From Prorocentrum cordatum (taxonomy: Eukaryota; Sar; Dinophyceae; Prorocentrales; Prorocentraceae): a stretch of DNA of 20,000 bases. The notes under the pieces are model-generated. The model saw only the letters and a program-made list of their open reading frames with translations. It was not told the DNA's origin and ran no database searches. Positions 8,184 through 15,688 of the stretch are shown piece by piece. The position numbers and the translations under genes were made by a program. Position 1 is the first letter of the stretch; each line of letters opens with the position of its first letter. The DNA is taken from assembly GCA_963575745.1 (NCBI GenBank), contig CAUYUJ010022507.1, forward strand, positions 1 to 20,000, given 5' to 3'.

Positions 8184-8921
8184 AGGAGGAGGAGGAGGAG
8201 GAGGAGGAGGAGGAGGAGGAGGAGGAGGAGGAGGAGGAGGAGAGGAGGAGGAGGAGGAGGAGGAGGAGGAGGAGGGAGGAGCGGAGGAGGAGGAGGCGGG
8301 GAGGAGGAGGAGGAGGAGGCGGAGGTGGAGGGAGGAGGAGGAGGAGGAGAGGAGGAGGAGGAGGCGGAGGCGGAGGCGGAGCGGAGGCGGAGGGAGGCGG
8401 CGGCGGAGGAGGAGGAGGAGGAGGAGGGAGGAGGAGGAGGAGGAGGAGGAGGAGGAGGAGGAGGAGGAGGAGGAGGAGGAGGAGGAGGAGGAGGAGGAGG
8501 AGGAGGAGGAGGAGGAGGAGGAGGAGGAGGAGGAGGGAGGAGGAGGAGGAGGAGGAAGGAGGGGAGGAGGAGGAGGAGGAGGAGAGGAGGAGGAGGAGGA
8601 GGAGGAGGAGGAGGAGGAGGTGGAGGAGGAGGAGGAGGAGGAGGAGGACGGAGGAGGAGGAGGAAGGGAGGTGGAGGAGGAGGAGGAGGAGGAGGAGGTG
8701 GAGGAGGAGGAGGAGGAGGAGGAGGAGGAGGAGGAGGAGGTGGAGGGAGGAGTGGAGGAGGAGGAGGAGGAGGAGGAGGAAGGTGGAGGTGAGGAGGTGG
8801 AGGAGGAGGAGGAGAGGAGGAGGAGGAGGGAGGAGGAGGAGGAGGAGGAGGAGGAGGAGGAGGAGGAGGAGCAGGAGGAGCAGGAGGAGGAGGAGGAGGA
8901 GGAGGGGAGGAGGAGGAGGAG
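8184..8921 (+). repeat. Long (GGA)n polypurine array
   Basis: This is about 740 bases of GGA/GAG with sparse GGC, GGT and GCA interruptions. It is open in several frames on both strands as poly-Gly/Glu/Arg or poly-Leu/Pro/Ser, which is a repeat artefact. It starts exactly at the putative 5' end of the retroelement and ends at the RING exon, so it probably lies in an intron or upstream region of the RING gene. Strong strand asymmetry gives it triplex-forming potential. Confidence 0.93.
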
Positions 8922-9105
8922 GGCCTGGGCGCTCCGCGAGGAGGCCGCGGCCACGGGCGGCGCCGACGGGCAGCCCCCCGCGCCGCCCGCTGGCCTGCAG
9001 GGCAGGTGTCTGCGGCTCGCTGGCGCCGACGTCGTCCGGCTGCGAGACGACGGCGCCTGCAGCATCTGCACTGCCGACTTCTGCGCGGGCGACGACGCCA
9101 TCGAG
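8922..9105 (+). CDS. RING-H2 gene, exon with the first zinc ligands
   Basis: The frame reads ALREEAAATGGADGQ, then LRLAGADVVRLRDDGACSIC and TADFCAGDDAIE before losing sense in the intron. CSIC is the first C-x2-C pair of a RING finger. The rest of the finger is in the exon at 10577. Joining GDDAIE to LSCHHTFHHRC gives C-x2-C-x14-C-x-H-x2-H-x2-C-x10-C-x2-C, the exact RING-H2 spacing. RING-H2 proteins usually act as ubiquitin E3 ligases by binding a charged E2. The 5' border of this exon is not certain; I placed it where the GGA array ends. I see no start codon, so upstream exons must exist. Confidence 0.8.
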
Positions 9106-9108
9106 CCG

Positions 9109-9124
9109 ACCCCGAACTCGGCTC
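9109..9124 (+). repeat. Left near-terminal inverted repeat of the RING intron
   Basis: ACCCCGAACTCGGCTC begins 3-6 nt inside the exon border. It is the reverse complement of 10548-10563 with 15 of 16 positions matching. Confidence 0.7.
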
Positions 9125-9369
9125 TCTCGTCTTTCGGAAGCGGCCAAGAGGGGTGTGATGACCAGAGGGTGGTGATATCATGGCGGATTTCAGGTTGCCC
9201 TCTTCTCCGTTCAATGCGTCCCCTGCCCCCCCACCCTCGTCCGCGCACGTGCCTCGGGCCAAGCGCTGCTCCCCCCCCCTGTTGGACGCCTTCCAGGCCG
9301 CCCCCCCTTCGGGAAGCTTCCCCGCCAGTGTTGCCGGCGGGCCTCGTTCGAGTTCTCCAGGGGCCAGCC

Positions 9370-9433
9370 GGGGCCTCTCGAGCCCCCGCGGGGTCTCCCT
9401 GGGGAGCTCTGGAGGCCTCCTGGGGCCCCTCTT

Positions 9434-9464
<31 letters not shown>

Positions 9465-9604
9465 GAGGAGGAGGAGGAGGAGGAGGAGGAGGAGGAGGAG
9501 GAGGAGGAGGAGGAGGAGGAGGAGGAGGAGGAGAGGAGCTGGGGCCTCTCGAGTTCCCGCGGGGCCTCTCCGGGGAGCTCTGGAGGCCTCCTGGGGCCCC
9601 TCTT

Positions 9605-9636
<32 letters not shown>

Positions 9637-9965
9637 GAGGAGGAGGAGGAGGTGGAGGAGGAGGAGGAGGAGGGAGGAGGAGGAGGAGGAGGAGGAGGAG
9701 GAGGAGGAGGAGGAGGAGGAGGAGGAGGAGGAGGAGGTAGGAGCAGGAGGAGGAGGAGGAGGAGGAGGAGGAGGAGGAGGAGGAGGAGGAGGGAGGAGGA
9801 GGAGGAAGGAGGAGGAGAGGAGGAGGAGGAGGAGGAGGAGGAGGAGGAGGAGGAGGAGGAGGGAGGAGGAGGAGGAGGAGGAGGAGGAGGAGGAGATGGG
9901 GCCTCTCGAGCCCCCGCGGGGCCTCTCCGGGGAGCTCTGGAGGCCTCCTGGGGCCCCTCCTGGGC
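9370..9965 (+). repeat. Three copies of a ~70-bp GC-rich module separated by GGA arrays
   Basis: A module starting GGGGCCTCTCGAG and running through GGGGAGCTCTGGAGGCCTCC to GGGGCCCCTC occurs at about 9370-9440, 9541-9612 and 9898-9965, with only a few differences. The first two copies pass through a G-run into (GGA)n arrays of about 100 and 285 bases, while the third passes into unique sequence. Copy number and spacing look like expansion of a compound unit (module plus microsatellite). The open frames across it on both strands are not genes. Confidence 0.85.
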
Positions 9966-10048
9966 TCCCGGGGCCTCGGGCAGCAGGCGCCCTGCGCCGG
10001 CAGCCGTGGCACGCCGGGCGTCTCCACATCCGGGCGCCGCCCCGATCG

Positions 10049-10187
10049 GCGCTCGTTCTTCCTCCTCCTCCTCCTCCCCCCTCCTCCTTCTCCTCTCCTC
10101 CTCCTCCCTCTTCCTCCTCGTCCTCCTCCCCCTCCTCCTCCTCCTTCTCCTCCTCTTCCTCCTCCTCCTCCTCCTCCTCCTCCTCCT
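10049..10187 (+). repeat. (TCC)n polypyrimidine tract
   Basis: This is a tract of TCC with TTC, TCT and TCG interruptions, opposite in strand polarity to the GGA arrays at 9434-9896. It could base-pair with them as an inverted partner inside the same intron. Confidence 0.9.
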
Positions 10188-10361
10188 GGAGCCTGGGCTG
10201 GAAGCCGCACCGAGGCTGCGGGGCGGGCTCGCGCGCCGCAGGGGCCGGGGCCCCGCCGGGTCGAGCGCGAGAGCTCCGGGAGGGAGCGTCCAGACCAGCA
10301 GCCAGTCTAAGGTTCTGGAGGACGATCGATGGAGAGGAAGTCTGTTGCCGAATAATTTCCA

Positions 10362-10457
10362 GATGTTTAAAACATGTTCCAAACATGCTTTAAATATACA
10401 AAAACATGTTTGACACATGTTTAAAACATGTTTTTTCACACATGAAAACACGTTTTC
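10362..10457. repeat. AT-rich cluster of ACATGTTT palindromes
   Basis: Within 96 bases the core ACATG occurs about six times, mostly as AAACATGTT or ACATGTTT, each nearly self-complementary (centre at ACATGT). The block is AT-rich between GC-rich neighbours, 120-220 bases before the second RING exon. It could form several alternative hairpins. Its function is unknown. Confidence 0.7.
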
Positions 10458-10547
10458 AGTTCAATGGTAGGATTGGTGTAGCCTCCATAGTCATGGCATC
10501 CACAAGTCCAAGGTCGGGCACCGGTGGGCCCGGCCTCTGGCGGGGTG

Positions 10548-10563
10548 GAGCCGAGCTCGGGGT
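10548..10563 (+). repeat. Right near-terminal inverted repeat of the RING intron
   Basis: GAGCCGAGCTCGGGGT pairs with 9109-9124 (15 of 16) and ends 13-16 nt before the exon border. Confidence 0.7.
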
Positions 10564-10576
10564 TGCTCGGCCGTAG

Positions 10577-10815
10577 AGCTGTCCTGTCACCACACGTTCC
10601 ACCACCGGTGCCTCGGCGCGTGGCTCGCGAAGCACCCCACCTGCCCCCTCTGCCGGTGCGAGGCCATCCAGGCTGACGCGGCCATCCAGAGGCTCCTTGC
10701 CGACGTCCAGGCCAGCGTCGCCCCTGGCCGCCACAATCACGAGGAGCTCGCCTCTCCTCTTCTGGCTGGGCTTGCCAGGCCGGCCCCTGCCGTCCGCGAC
10801 GGAGGGATTCTGTGA
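10577..10815 (+). CDS. RING-H2 gene, exon with the remaining zinc ligands
   Basis: The frame reads LSCHHTFHHRCLGAWLAKH, then PTCPLCRCEAI and a helical tail (QADAAIQRLLADVQAS), until TGA at 10813-10815. It supplies C, H, H, C, C and C of the finger; the Trp-Leu before the last Cys pair is the usual E2-contact position of RING-H2 domains. The phase fits the exon ending at 9105. If the stop at 10813 is used, the protein ends about 47 residues after the finger. Alternatively the exon is cut before the stop and joined to the ARM/HEAT-like exons downstream. The sequence does not decide this, because several plausible donors occur around 10790-10800. Confidence 0.8.
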
Positions 10816-11206
10816 CAGCTTGTCTTGCAGGGGGCGCTGTTCGTTTCAGCTGGAGCGTGGTGCTCGCCCGTCCGCTGCCTGTTCTCAGCCACTGGTTCGG
10901 TTGTACCGCAAGGGTGTTAAGCGTGGCGATCCAGCTGGCCTTGTAGTGGTATCCTTGCGAGGCGCGGGTGCCACCTGAGAGCCAGCCGGGAGTCCTCTTG
11001 GGGGCCTCTTGTAGGCATACTGGAGGCCATCTGGTCCAACTTGGCCATGTTGCGCCATTCTCGAGGCCATCTTTAGCTATCTGAGGCCATCTGGGAGCCA
11101 TCTAGGGTCATCTTGTACCTTAGTACGACCCTCGGGGATGGGGTCAAGGGAGGGGGAGGAAGGGGTTGCTTTGAGAGAGCTGAGACTCTGAGGCATCTGC
11201 TCCCAG
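10816..11206 (+). other. Spacer or intron between the RING exon and the ARM/HEAT-like exons
   Basis: I see no convincing exon here. A candidate 3' splice site (CTTGTCTTGCAG ending near 10831) opens a frame of only a few dozen codons. Near 10980-11105 the words GAGGCCATCT and GAGCCATCT recur several times on a short spacing, which looks like a small degenerate tandem repeat. Confidence 0.4.
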
Positions 11207-11375
11207 AGGGCTTGTGCGATTTGCCCCCGAGGAGTTCGTGCCTTTGCTGGAGCAGCTGGGCTCGCTCGCCCGCAACGAGCGTTTCGCGAGGGCGTGCGCC
11301 GACCAAGGCTGTCGCTGCTTGGCCGAACTGGCTGGCGCATGCCAGTGCACGACTGCTCGGACTATGATATTGGAG
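11207..11375 (+). CDS. Exon of an ARM/HEAT-like helical-repeat protein (exon A)
   Basis: The frame reads GLVRFAPEEF, VPLLEQLGSLARNERFARAC and CADQGCRCLAELA, an amphipathic helix pair with the Leu/Ala pattern of armadillo or HEAT units. A preceding TGA at about 11187 and a CAG at 11204-11206 suggest the 5' border. At 11376 a GTGGGC donor follows GAG in phase 0, after which the frame loses protein character. Joined in phase to the exon at 12887 the helix pattern continues. I cannot name the protein; such repeats form binding scaffolds. Confidence 0.55.
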
Positions 11376-12087
11376 GTGGGCTGGGAGGAAGAGCGAGGAG
11401 GGTGCTGCGCTACGAACCAGAAGAGCGCAGACTTACCGAGGCGGATTGATGGTCGTTTTGAGCTGCTCGGAATGGGGATCTCGGCGCCAGGATCTGTCCC
11501 AGTGGGCGAGCCCCGCAGAGAGTTTGCTGGAGGCGTCAGCCTTTTCCTGAACGGCTTCCTCTGGCCCGAGCGATCCAAAAACCTTTGCCAAACCTGCTTT
11601 ATCTACCTTTGTGATCACTATTTCCCGGAAGCAGCGCATGCTGTACGGTGGGGTGTTGGTTAAGGAAGGTGCCCAGGATGCTGCAGACCCTGGAGGGCTT
11701 CTCATCTGATGAGGACGGTGGCAACATCCATGGCCAATCCACGATCGGAGTTCCACGGGCTTCAGACCCTAGATTCCTTGTCCAATTGTTCCTCATCCAA
11801 TGCCCTCACCGTATTGTTCCTTTCAGATAGTCAGGGCACTCCGAATGAGGCAGCGGACGATTCGGTTGGTTGCGGGGTGTTTGACACAACCTCTGGCGCA
11901 GCTTGCTGCGCGCCGTAGGCATGCGCGGCTCGCACCTGGTGGGGAGGCACCCGAGAGCCCCCAGAACTTCCTCCCCTCCTCCTCTTGGCACGGGTTTTTG
12001 TTTGTTTAATCGGCGGCGCCTTTGCTCCAAGCTGCGGTCGTCGCGTGGCTACGGCAGGGCTGCTGCGATGCGAATTGGGCACTAAGG

Positions 12088-12247
12088 TTCAGTCGGGCCT
12101 GTCCCTCTACAGGGGGAATATTCAAAAAATAGTAAACAAGCAGTCTGGGGAGGATTTTTGACTGTCTTTGAGCATTTTGGGAGCATCTTTTGAGTATTTT
12201 TGGTCTTTCGCCCGAAATCCCCCTGTCGGGGGACAGGCCCGACGTGA
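12088..12247. mobile_element. MITE-like inverted-repeat element, copy 1
   Basis: This 160-bp element has inverted ends. The left begins TTCAGTCGGGCCTGTCCC and the right is the complement of TCACGTCGGGCCTGTCCC; the match carries on for about 28 nt with few differences. The interior is AT-rich, with ATTCAAAAAATAGTAA near the left. Flanking 8-mers CACTAAGG (12080-12087) and CACTGAGG (12248-12255) agree at 7 of 8 positions, consistent with an 8-bp target duplication. Eight-bp duplications are typical of hAT-type transposases (P and some others also make 8 bp). It has no coding capacity, so it must be mobilised in trans. Confidence 0.85.
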
Positions 12248-12403
12248 CACTGAGGCGGCAGGGAAGGCCGGGAGGGAGAGCGAAGAGAGGCCGCGAGCGG
12301 CCGGGAGAGGCCGCGAGCGCCCGCGGAGCGCGGAAGCACTCCGGGATGCGCCGGGGGTGGGCTCCGTGTCTTGGTGGTCCCCAAACGTGTCGGGAGATTC
12401 TCC

Positions 12404-12471
12404 ATGGGATCCCCAAGGGATCCTATGGGATCCCCCCCGTGGGATCCTATCCCCCCATGGGATCCCCCCCC
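12404..12471. repeat. Cluster of five GGGATCC words in 68 bp
   Basis: The sequence alternates GGGATCC with CCC runs and CTAT spacers, giving an irregular unit of 10-20 bp. The unit is palindromic (GGATCC), so the cluster could fold on itself. It lies in the intron between exons A and B. Confidence 0.8.
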
Positions 12472-12886
12472 ATGAAGAGTCTCCCGAACGTGGTGATGAG
12501 AACACCCGGTGGTGAGTTTTGGGCGATTTGGGTAATGGTTTTCGAGCGCCGGCTGGCCCAGGGAACGCAAAGCCTCGTGGCGGCCGCGTGTTCCCAAGCC
12601 CGGCGGCGACCCAGAATTGCTTTTTGGGGGAATCGGGGTCACCACCAGGTGTCTCGCCACCTGGTCTGGAGACCACCAAGTGTCCTGTGCTGCAGGTGCT
12701 GCTGCGGGGGCCTTGCACGTCCAGGAGGATCTCTTGGCACAGACACAGCAACGCTGCGACGTCGTTTCAACGGGTGTCTTCTCCGAGTTTCGTATCCACT
12801 GCCTCCGATCTAGTCGGCTCTTGCTCGATCCCCTGCATCGTGGGCAGACCTGGCGGTCGGCAGGGGTGCGTACGAAATGGTTCCAG

Positions 12887-13050
12887 GTGTTCTTGGCGTT
12901 GTCGCTCCACGACGACTTGCACACCTATATCGAGGCCACTCGGCAGGCGCTCTTCGTGGTCCTTGAGGAGACGTTGAGGCATGGCCATCCGCCACTGCGC
13001 GCAGCGAGCTGTGGCTTGTTGTGGAACCTGGCCATACCAGGCGGGAATTT
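12887..13050 (+). CDS. Exon of an ARM/HEAT-like helical-repeat protein (exon B)
   Basis: After the acceptor TTCCAG the frame reads VFLALSLHDDLHTYIEATRQ, ALFVVLEETLRHGHPP and LRAASCGLLWNLAIPGGN. The last part closely follows the armadillo pattern, with an Arg-Ala-Ala-x-x-Ala/Gly-Leu-Trp-Asn-Leu-Ala core helix. The start is in phase 0 and matches the end of exon A. A GC donor (GCACGT) at 13051 leaves two bases of a Leu codon, which the exon at 15689 completes; a GT at 13055 is the alternative. The open frame extends both ways beyond these limits (about 12617-13147), so the borders are inferred from splice signals and protein character. Confidence 0.55.
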
Positions 13051-13304
13051 GCACGTTGCCACCACCACGGCTGCCACCCGGCTAATCTGCAAGGAGATGG
13101 ATGGCTGGTGGCCGTTTCTGAGTATTCGGCCAGTGCGTTTATTTTGACACATTCCTCAAACACTGAGTGTGGGTGTGGGGGTGGGCGTCGGGTTCTGGTC
13201 CAGAGAGCATTCGCTGACGCTCAGTGGGCGCCTCGTGTGGGTGGGCTCGTGTGGGGATTCTCCCGGTGGGCGCCCGTCGTGCTGCGTGGTCGCCGCGTGC
13301 GATT

Positions 13305-13329
13305 TGTGTGTGTGTGTGTGTGTGTGTGT
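13305..13329. repeat. (TG)n dinucleotide microsatellite
   Basis: An uninterrupted TG run of about 12 units. Confidence 0.95.
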
Positions 13330-14699
13330 CTATGCGTATCGTCTTCTGCACCCCTGCCGTGCCACTGCGCCGCACTTGTCCACCCACGAAGGTCCGCCAC
13401 CGAGCACTGGCTTGCACCCGAGCATCGCCTGTGCGCCTCCGCCCGGTCCTGGCCCCTCCTCTCGCTTCCCCCCGGTGCCCGCCGGGCTGCCCCCCCCCCC
13501 CCGTGAGTCTTGCGGCGCGGTTCCCTCCAACGGGGCGGTGACCACATCCGAGGTCCCAAAACCGTGTGTTGACGGACCGTGCGGTGAGGTCTTGGGGGAT
13601 TTCTGAGCAATTTCTTTGGGTGGATGGCAAAGGGTGAAATCTGAAATGCCGTTTCGATGGGTTTTCGAGGCTTGAATCTGCAAAAAGCGAGCAACATAAC
13701 GGACTGATATTCGAGGTGCAAAAGCCCACATGGGTTTCACCCTGAGCCCTCCACCCTAAGAAAATGCTCAGGACGTCGAGGTCCCCGCACGGTCCGTCGC
13801 CGCACCGTTCCAGGCTCTCCAAAACTGCAGCGCGGTGCCCTCCCAGGTTCCCCATGGGTGCACACCGCACCTCCACCTCTCTGCCCGACTCCGCCGCGCC
13901 GCCGCGCGCGTGGCCGCGGCGCCAGAACAGGTACTTCAGGAGGGGAAAAACACACACAGACACAATTAATCGTCGATTCCTCAGAAAATAAGGGAAAAGA
14001 TAGGGAGGGGGGGGGGGGAAGACAAAAACCCAGAACATATGGGAACATACGGGGAATATTGTGAATTGTGTCTATTTATTCGTGTGTCCCAGGGCCCCTT
14101 CAGGTACGCGCGTCGGGGGTCTGCGTCGCTCCCTCGCACGCCCACCCGCACGCTTGGCCGCCGCGTGCGCCCTCTCCGCTGTCTCGCTCGTCGCTGCCTG
14201 CCCCTCGCCCGTCCCCCCGCGCGTTCGTGGCTGCAGCGCTGGAGGAGGGAATCTCGTTTTGCTCTTGCTCTTGTTTTTTGAGCATCCTCTTCTTTTTCTT
14301 CTTCTTCTCCCCACGCCCTTTTTGCGCATGCGCCTGCTCCTGGCTGCCCATTGGTCGACTATATACCCGTCTCGTCCTGAGGTGTCAGCCTTGCTCACGC
14401 ACTCGCACATGGTTGTCAATTCGCTGTGGACGTACAGTCGGGGCCCTGAAGAAGGAACCCTTTTCGTTGGGGAGGGGCTCAGCGTTCCTTAAGTGTTTCA
14501 CAGCTTGCCTCAGGCTTCCCTTATGTTTTCGACAGGAAATCGAAGGTTAACGTATAGAAAAAAGGGGCCTCGTTCCTTATTTAGGGTTCCTTAGGTCAAC
14601 AACGCCCCGACTGTATCCCGTCGAACTTGCACCGGCGATTTCATCCCATCGGCGCGCCGAGGAAAAAACACACCCACATACAAGCTGCACGGCGGGGTC

Positions 14700-14960
14700 T
14701 TGCCCAGTGGGCGCCAGGGGGCGCTCCGTGGGCGCCTCGTGTGGGTGGGCTCGTGGCGAGCTCGCCCCACGGGCGCACGCGTGGGCGCTTCGAAGGCGCC
14801 TCGTGCGCTGGGTTGGCGTGCTGGGCGTCCTCCCGGTGCGCAGCAGTGGGCGAGGGCGCCTCGCTCGCTGGGCTGGCGTGGCGGGGCTTCCGCCAGTGGG
14901 CGCCCGTGGGCTCCTCGCGGGCGCCCCGTGCGCCGGCGCCTCACGACGTGGTGCTGCATC
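14700..14960. repeat. Degenerate GC-rich tandem block (GTGGGCGCC-type)
   Basis: The words GGGCGCC, GGCGCCTCG and GCTGGGTTGGCGTG-like pieces recur with an irregular spacing of about 40-50 bp. The sequence starting GTGGGCGCCTCGTGTGGG at 14728 is repeated exactly for 28 bp at 13224, 1.5 kb away in the same intron. This points to local duplication or gene-conversion-like spread. Confidence 0.7.
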
Positions 14961-14990
14961 AAGAGGTTCGCGCCCGGTGCACTGCACCGT

Positions 14991-15479
14991 GCGCCACACG
15001 GCCTGCGCCACACGGCCTGCGCCACGTAAGCTGCGCCCCACGGCTTGCACCGCGTGGGGTGCACCACGCAGCTAGCATCAAGTCGGGCCTGTCCCTCTAC
15101 AGGAGGCATATTCAAAAATAGTAACAAATAGTCTGGGGACCATTCTTTGACAATTTTCAGCATTTGTGGAATATTATTTGAGTTTTGTTTTTTTTGTTTT
15201 TCGTCCAAAATTCCCCTGTAGGGGGACAGGCCCGACCTAAAGCTAGCACCCGACCAGACTGCACCACGTGGACTGCGCCGCACAGCTTGTACCGCGCAGC
15301 ATGCACCAGACAGCATGCACCACGTAGACAACACCACATGGCTTGCACTGCATGTCTTACGCCACATAGAGTGCACCACGTAGATTGCACCACATAGCTT
15401 GCATCACACAAATCGCACCAGGCAGCACACAGCACATTTATTTTGCACCACGTAGCTTGCACCACGTAGCATGCACCAC
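14991..15479. repeat. 14-bp minisatellite interrupted by a MITE-like element
   Basis: The unit is GCACCACGTAGCTT with variants (GCGCCACACGGCCT twice in a row at 14991-15018). Six units run from 14991 to 15074, then the inverted-repeat element, then about 15 units from 15246 to 15479. Period 14 holds with few exceptions (one unit of 15-16 bp near 15429). Deleting the element and one copy of its 8-bp duplication leaves the array almost in phase (one 15-nt unit), showing that the element came later. Confidence 0.9.
15078..15240. mobile_element. MITE-like inverted-repeat element, copy 2, with perfect 8-bp target duplication
   Basis: The element is 163 bp and the same family as copy 1 at 12088. 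The left end begins TCAAGTCGGGCCTGTCCC; the right end is its inverted counterpart, the last 20 nt being GGGGACAGGCCCGACCTAA with the G before it. The interior again has ATTCAAAAATAGTAAC. AGCTAGCA stands immediately outside on both sides (15070-15077 and 15241-15248), an exact 8-bp duplication. No coding capacity. It lies inside the 14-bp minisatellite. Confidence 0.92.
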
Positions 15480-15546
15480 CGATTGAGCCACGTGTCGCAT
15501 TCCAGAGTGCGAGAAATTGCTGTTTGAGGTCCACTCTGACAGACAT

Positions 15547-15654
15547 CCTCCTCCTCCTCCTCCTCCTCCTCCTCCTCCTCCTCCCCCTCCTCCTCCTCTT
15601 CCTCCTCCTCCTCCTCCTTCTCCTCATCCTCCTCCTCCTCTTCCCCTTCACTAT
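15547..15654 (+). repeat. (TCC)n polypyrimidine tract upstream of exon C
   Basis: A CTC/TCC tract with TTC and ATC interruptions ends about 30 bases before the acceptor of exon C. In that place it would serve as an extended polypyrimidine tract if the intron call is right. Confidence 0.9.
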
Positions 15655-15688
15655 CATCGCGGTCCTTCTGACACCTTGCAGATTACAG

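Larger units (their letters stand above)
9106..10578 (+). other. Intron of the RING-H2 gene with insertion-like termini and no standard splice borders
   Basis: The length, 1,473 nt, is fixed by the protein join; the exact cut is ambiguous because GAGC stands at both borders (9103-9106 and 10576-10579). The possible registers give GA..TA, AG..AG, GC..GA, CC..AG or CG..GC, so none is GT-AG, GC-AG or GA-AG. Near-terminal inverted repeats lie just inside both ends. Inside are three copies of a 70-bp module separated by GGA arrays, a CCT array and a cluster of ACATGTTT motifs. Target duplication plus inverted ends are the marks of introners, transposon-born introns reported from dinoflagellates. 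Confidence 0.7.
11376..12886 (+). other. Intron between exons A and B (GT-AG)
   Basis: The 1,511-nt interval starts GTGGGC and ends GTTCCAG. Both borders share AGGTG (11374-11378 and 12885-12889), again a short direct repeat at an intron edge. It contains the first inverted-repeat element copy and a GGGATCC cluster. The rest shows no gene that I can support. Confidence 0.5.
13051..15688 (+). other. Intron between exons B and C (probably GC-AG), repeat-rich
   Basis: This interval of about 2.6 kb has no gene I can support. It holds a (TG)12 run (13305-13329), two separated copies of a 28-bp GC-rich sequence starting GTGGGCGCCTCGTGTGGG (13224-13251 and 14728-14755), further GGGCGCC-type degenerate repeats at 14700-14960, a 14-bp minisatellite, the second inverted-repeat element and a TCC tract just before the acceptor. 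Many long open frames here are composition artefacts of GC-rich repeats. Confidence 0.5.

Noticed and set aside
8030-10210. N-terminal extension of ORF1 beyond its ATG through the arrays
   Set aside because: The frame is open only because TCC repeats lack stops; protein character starts at the ATG at 8029.
8146-10413. A plus-strand open frame of about 755 codons rich in Glu, Gly and Arg
   Set aside because: It is almost wholly GGA/TCC array translated straight through the RING intron. Only the short piece encoding CSICTADF is credible.
7854-10451. Minus-strand open frame of about 865 codons rich in Ser, Pro and Leu
   Set aside because: It is the complement of the same purine arrays; no domain is visible outside low complexity.
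14991-15479. 14-bp repeat array as a CRISPR-like or operator array
   Set aside because: The units are directly adjacent without spacers and drift freely, as in a minisatellite.
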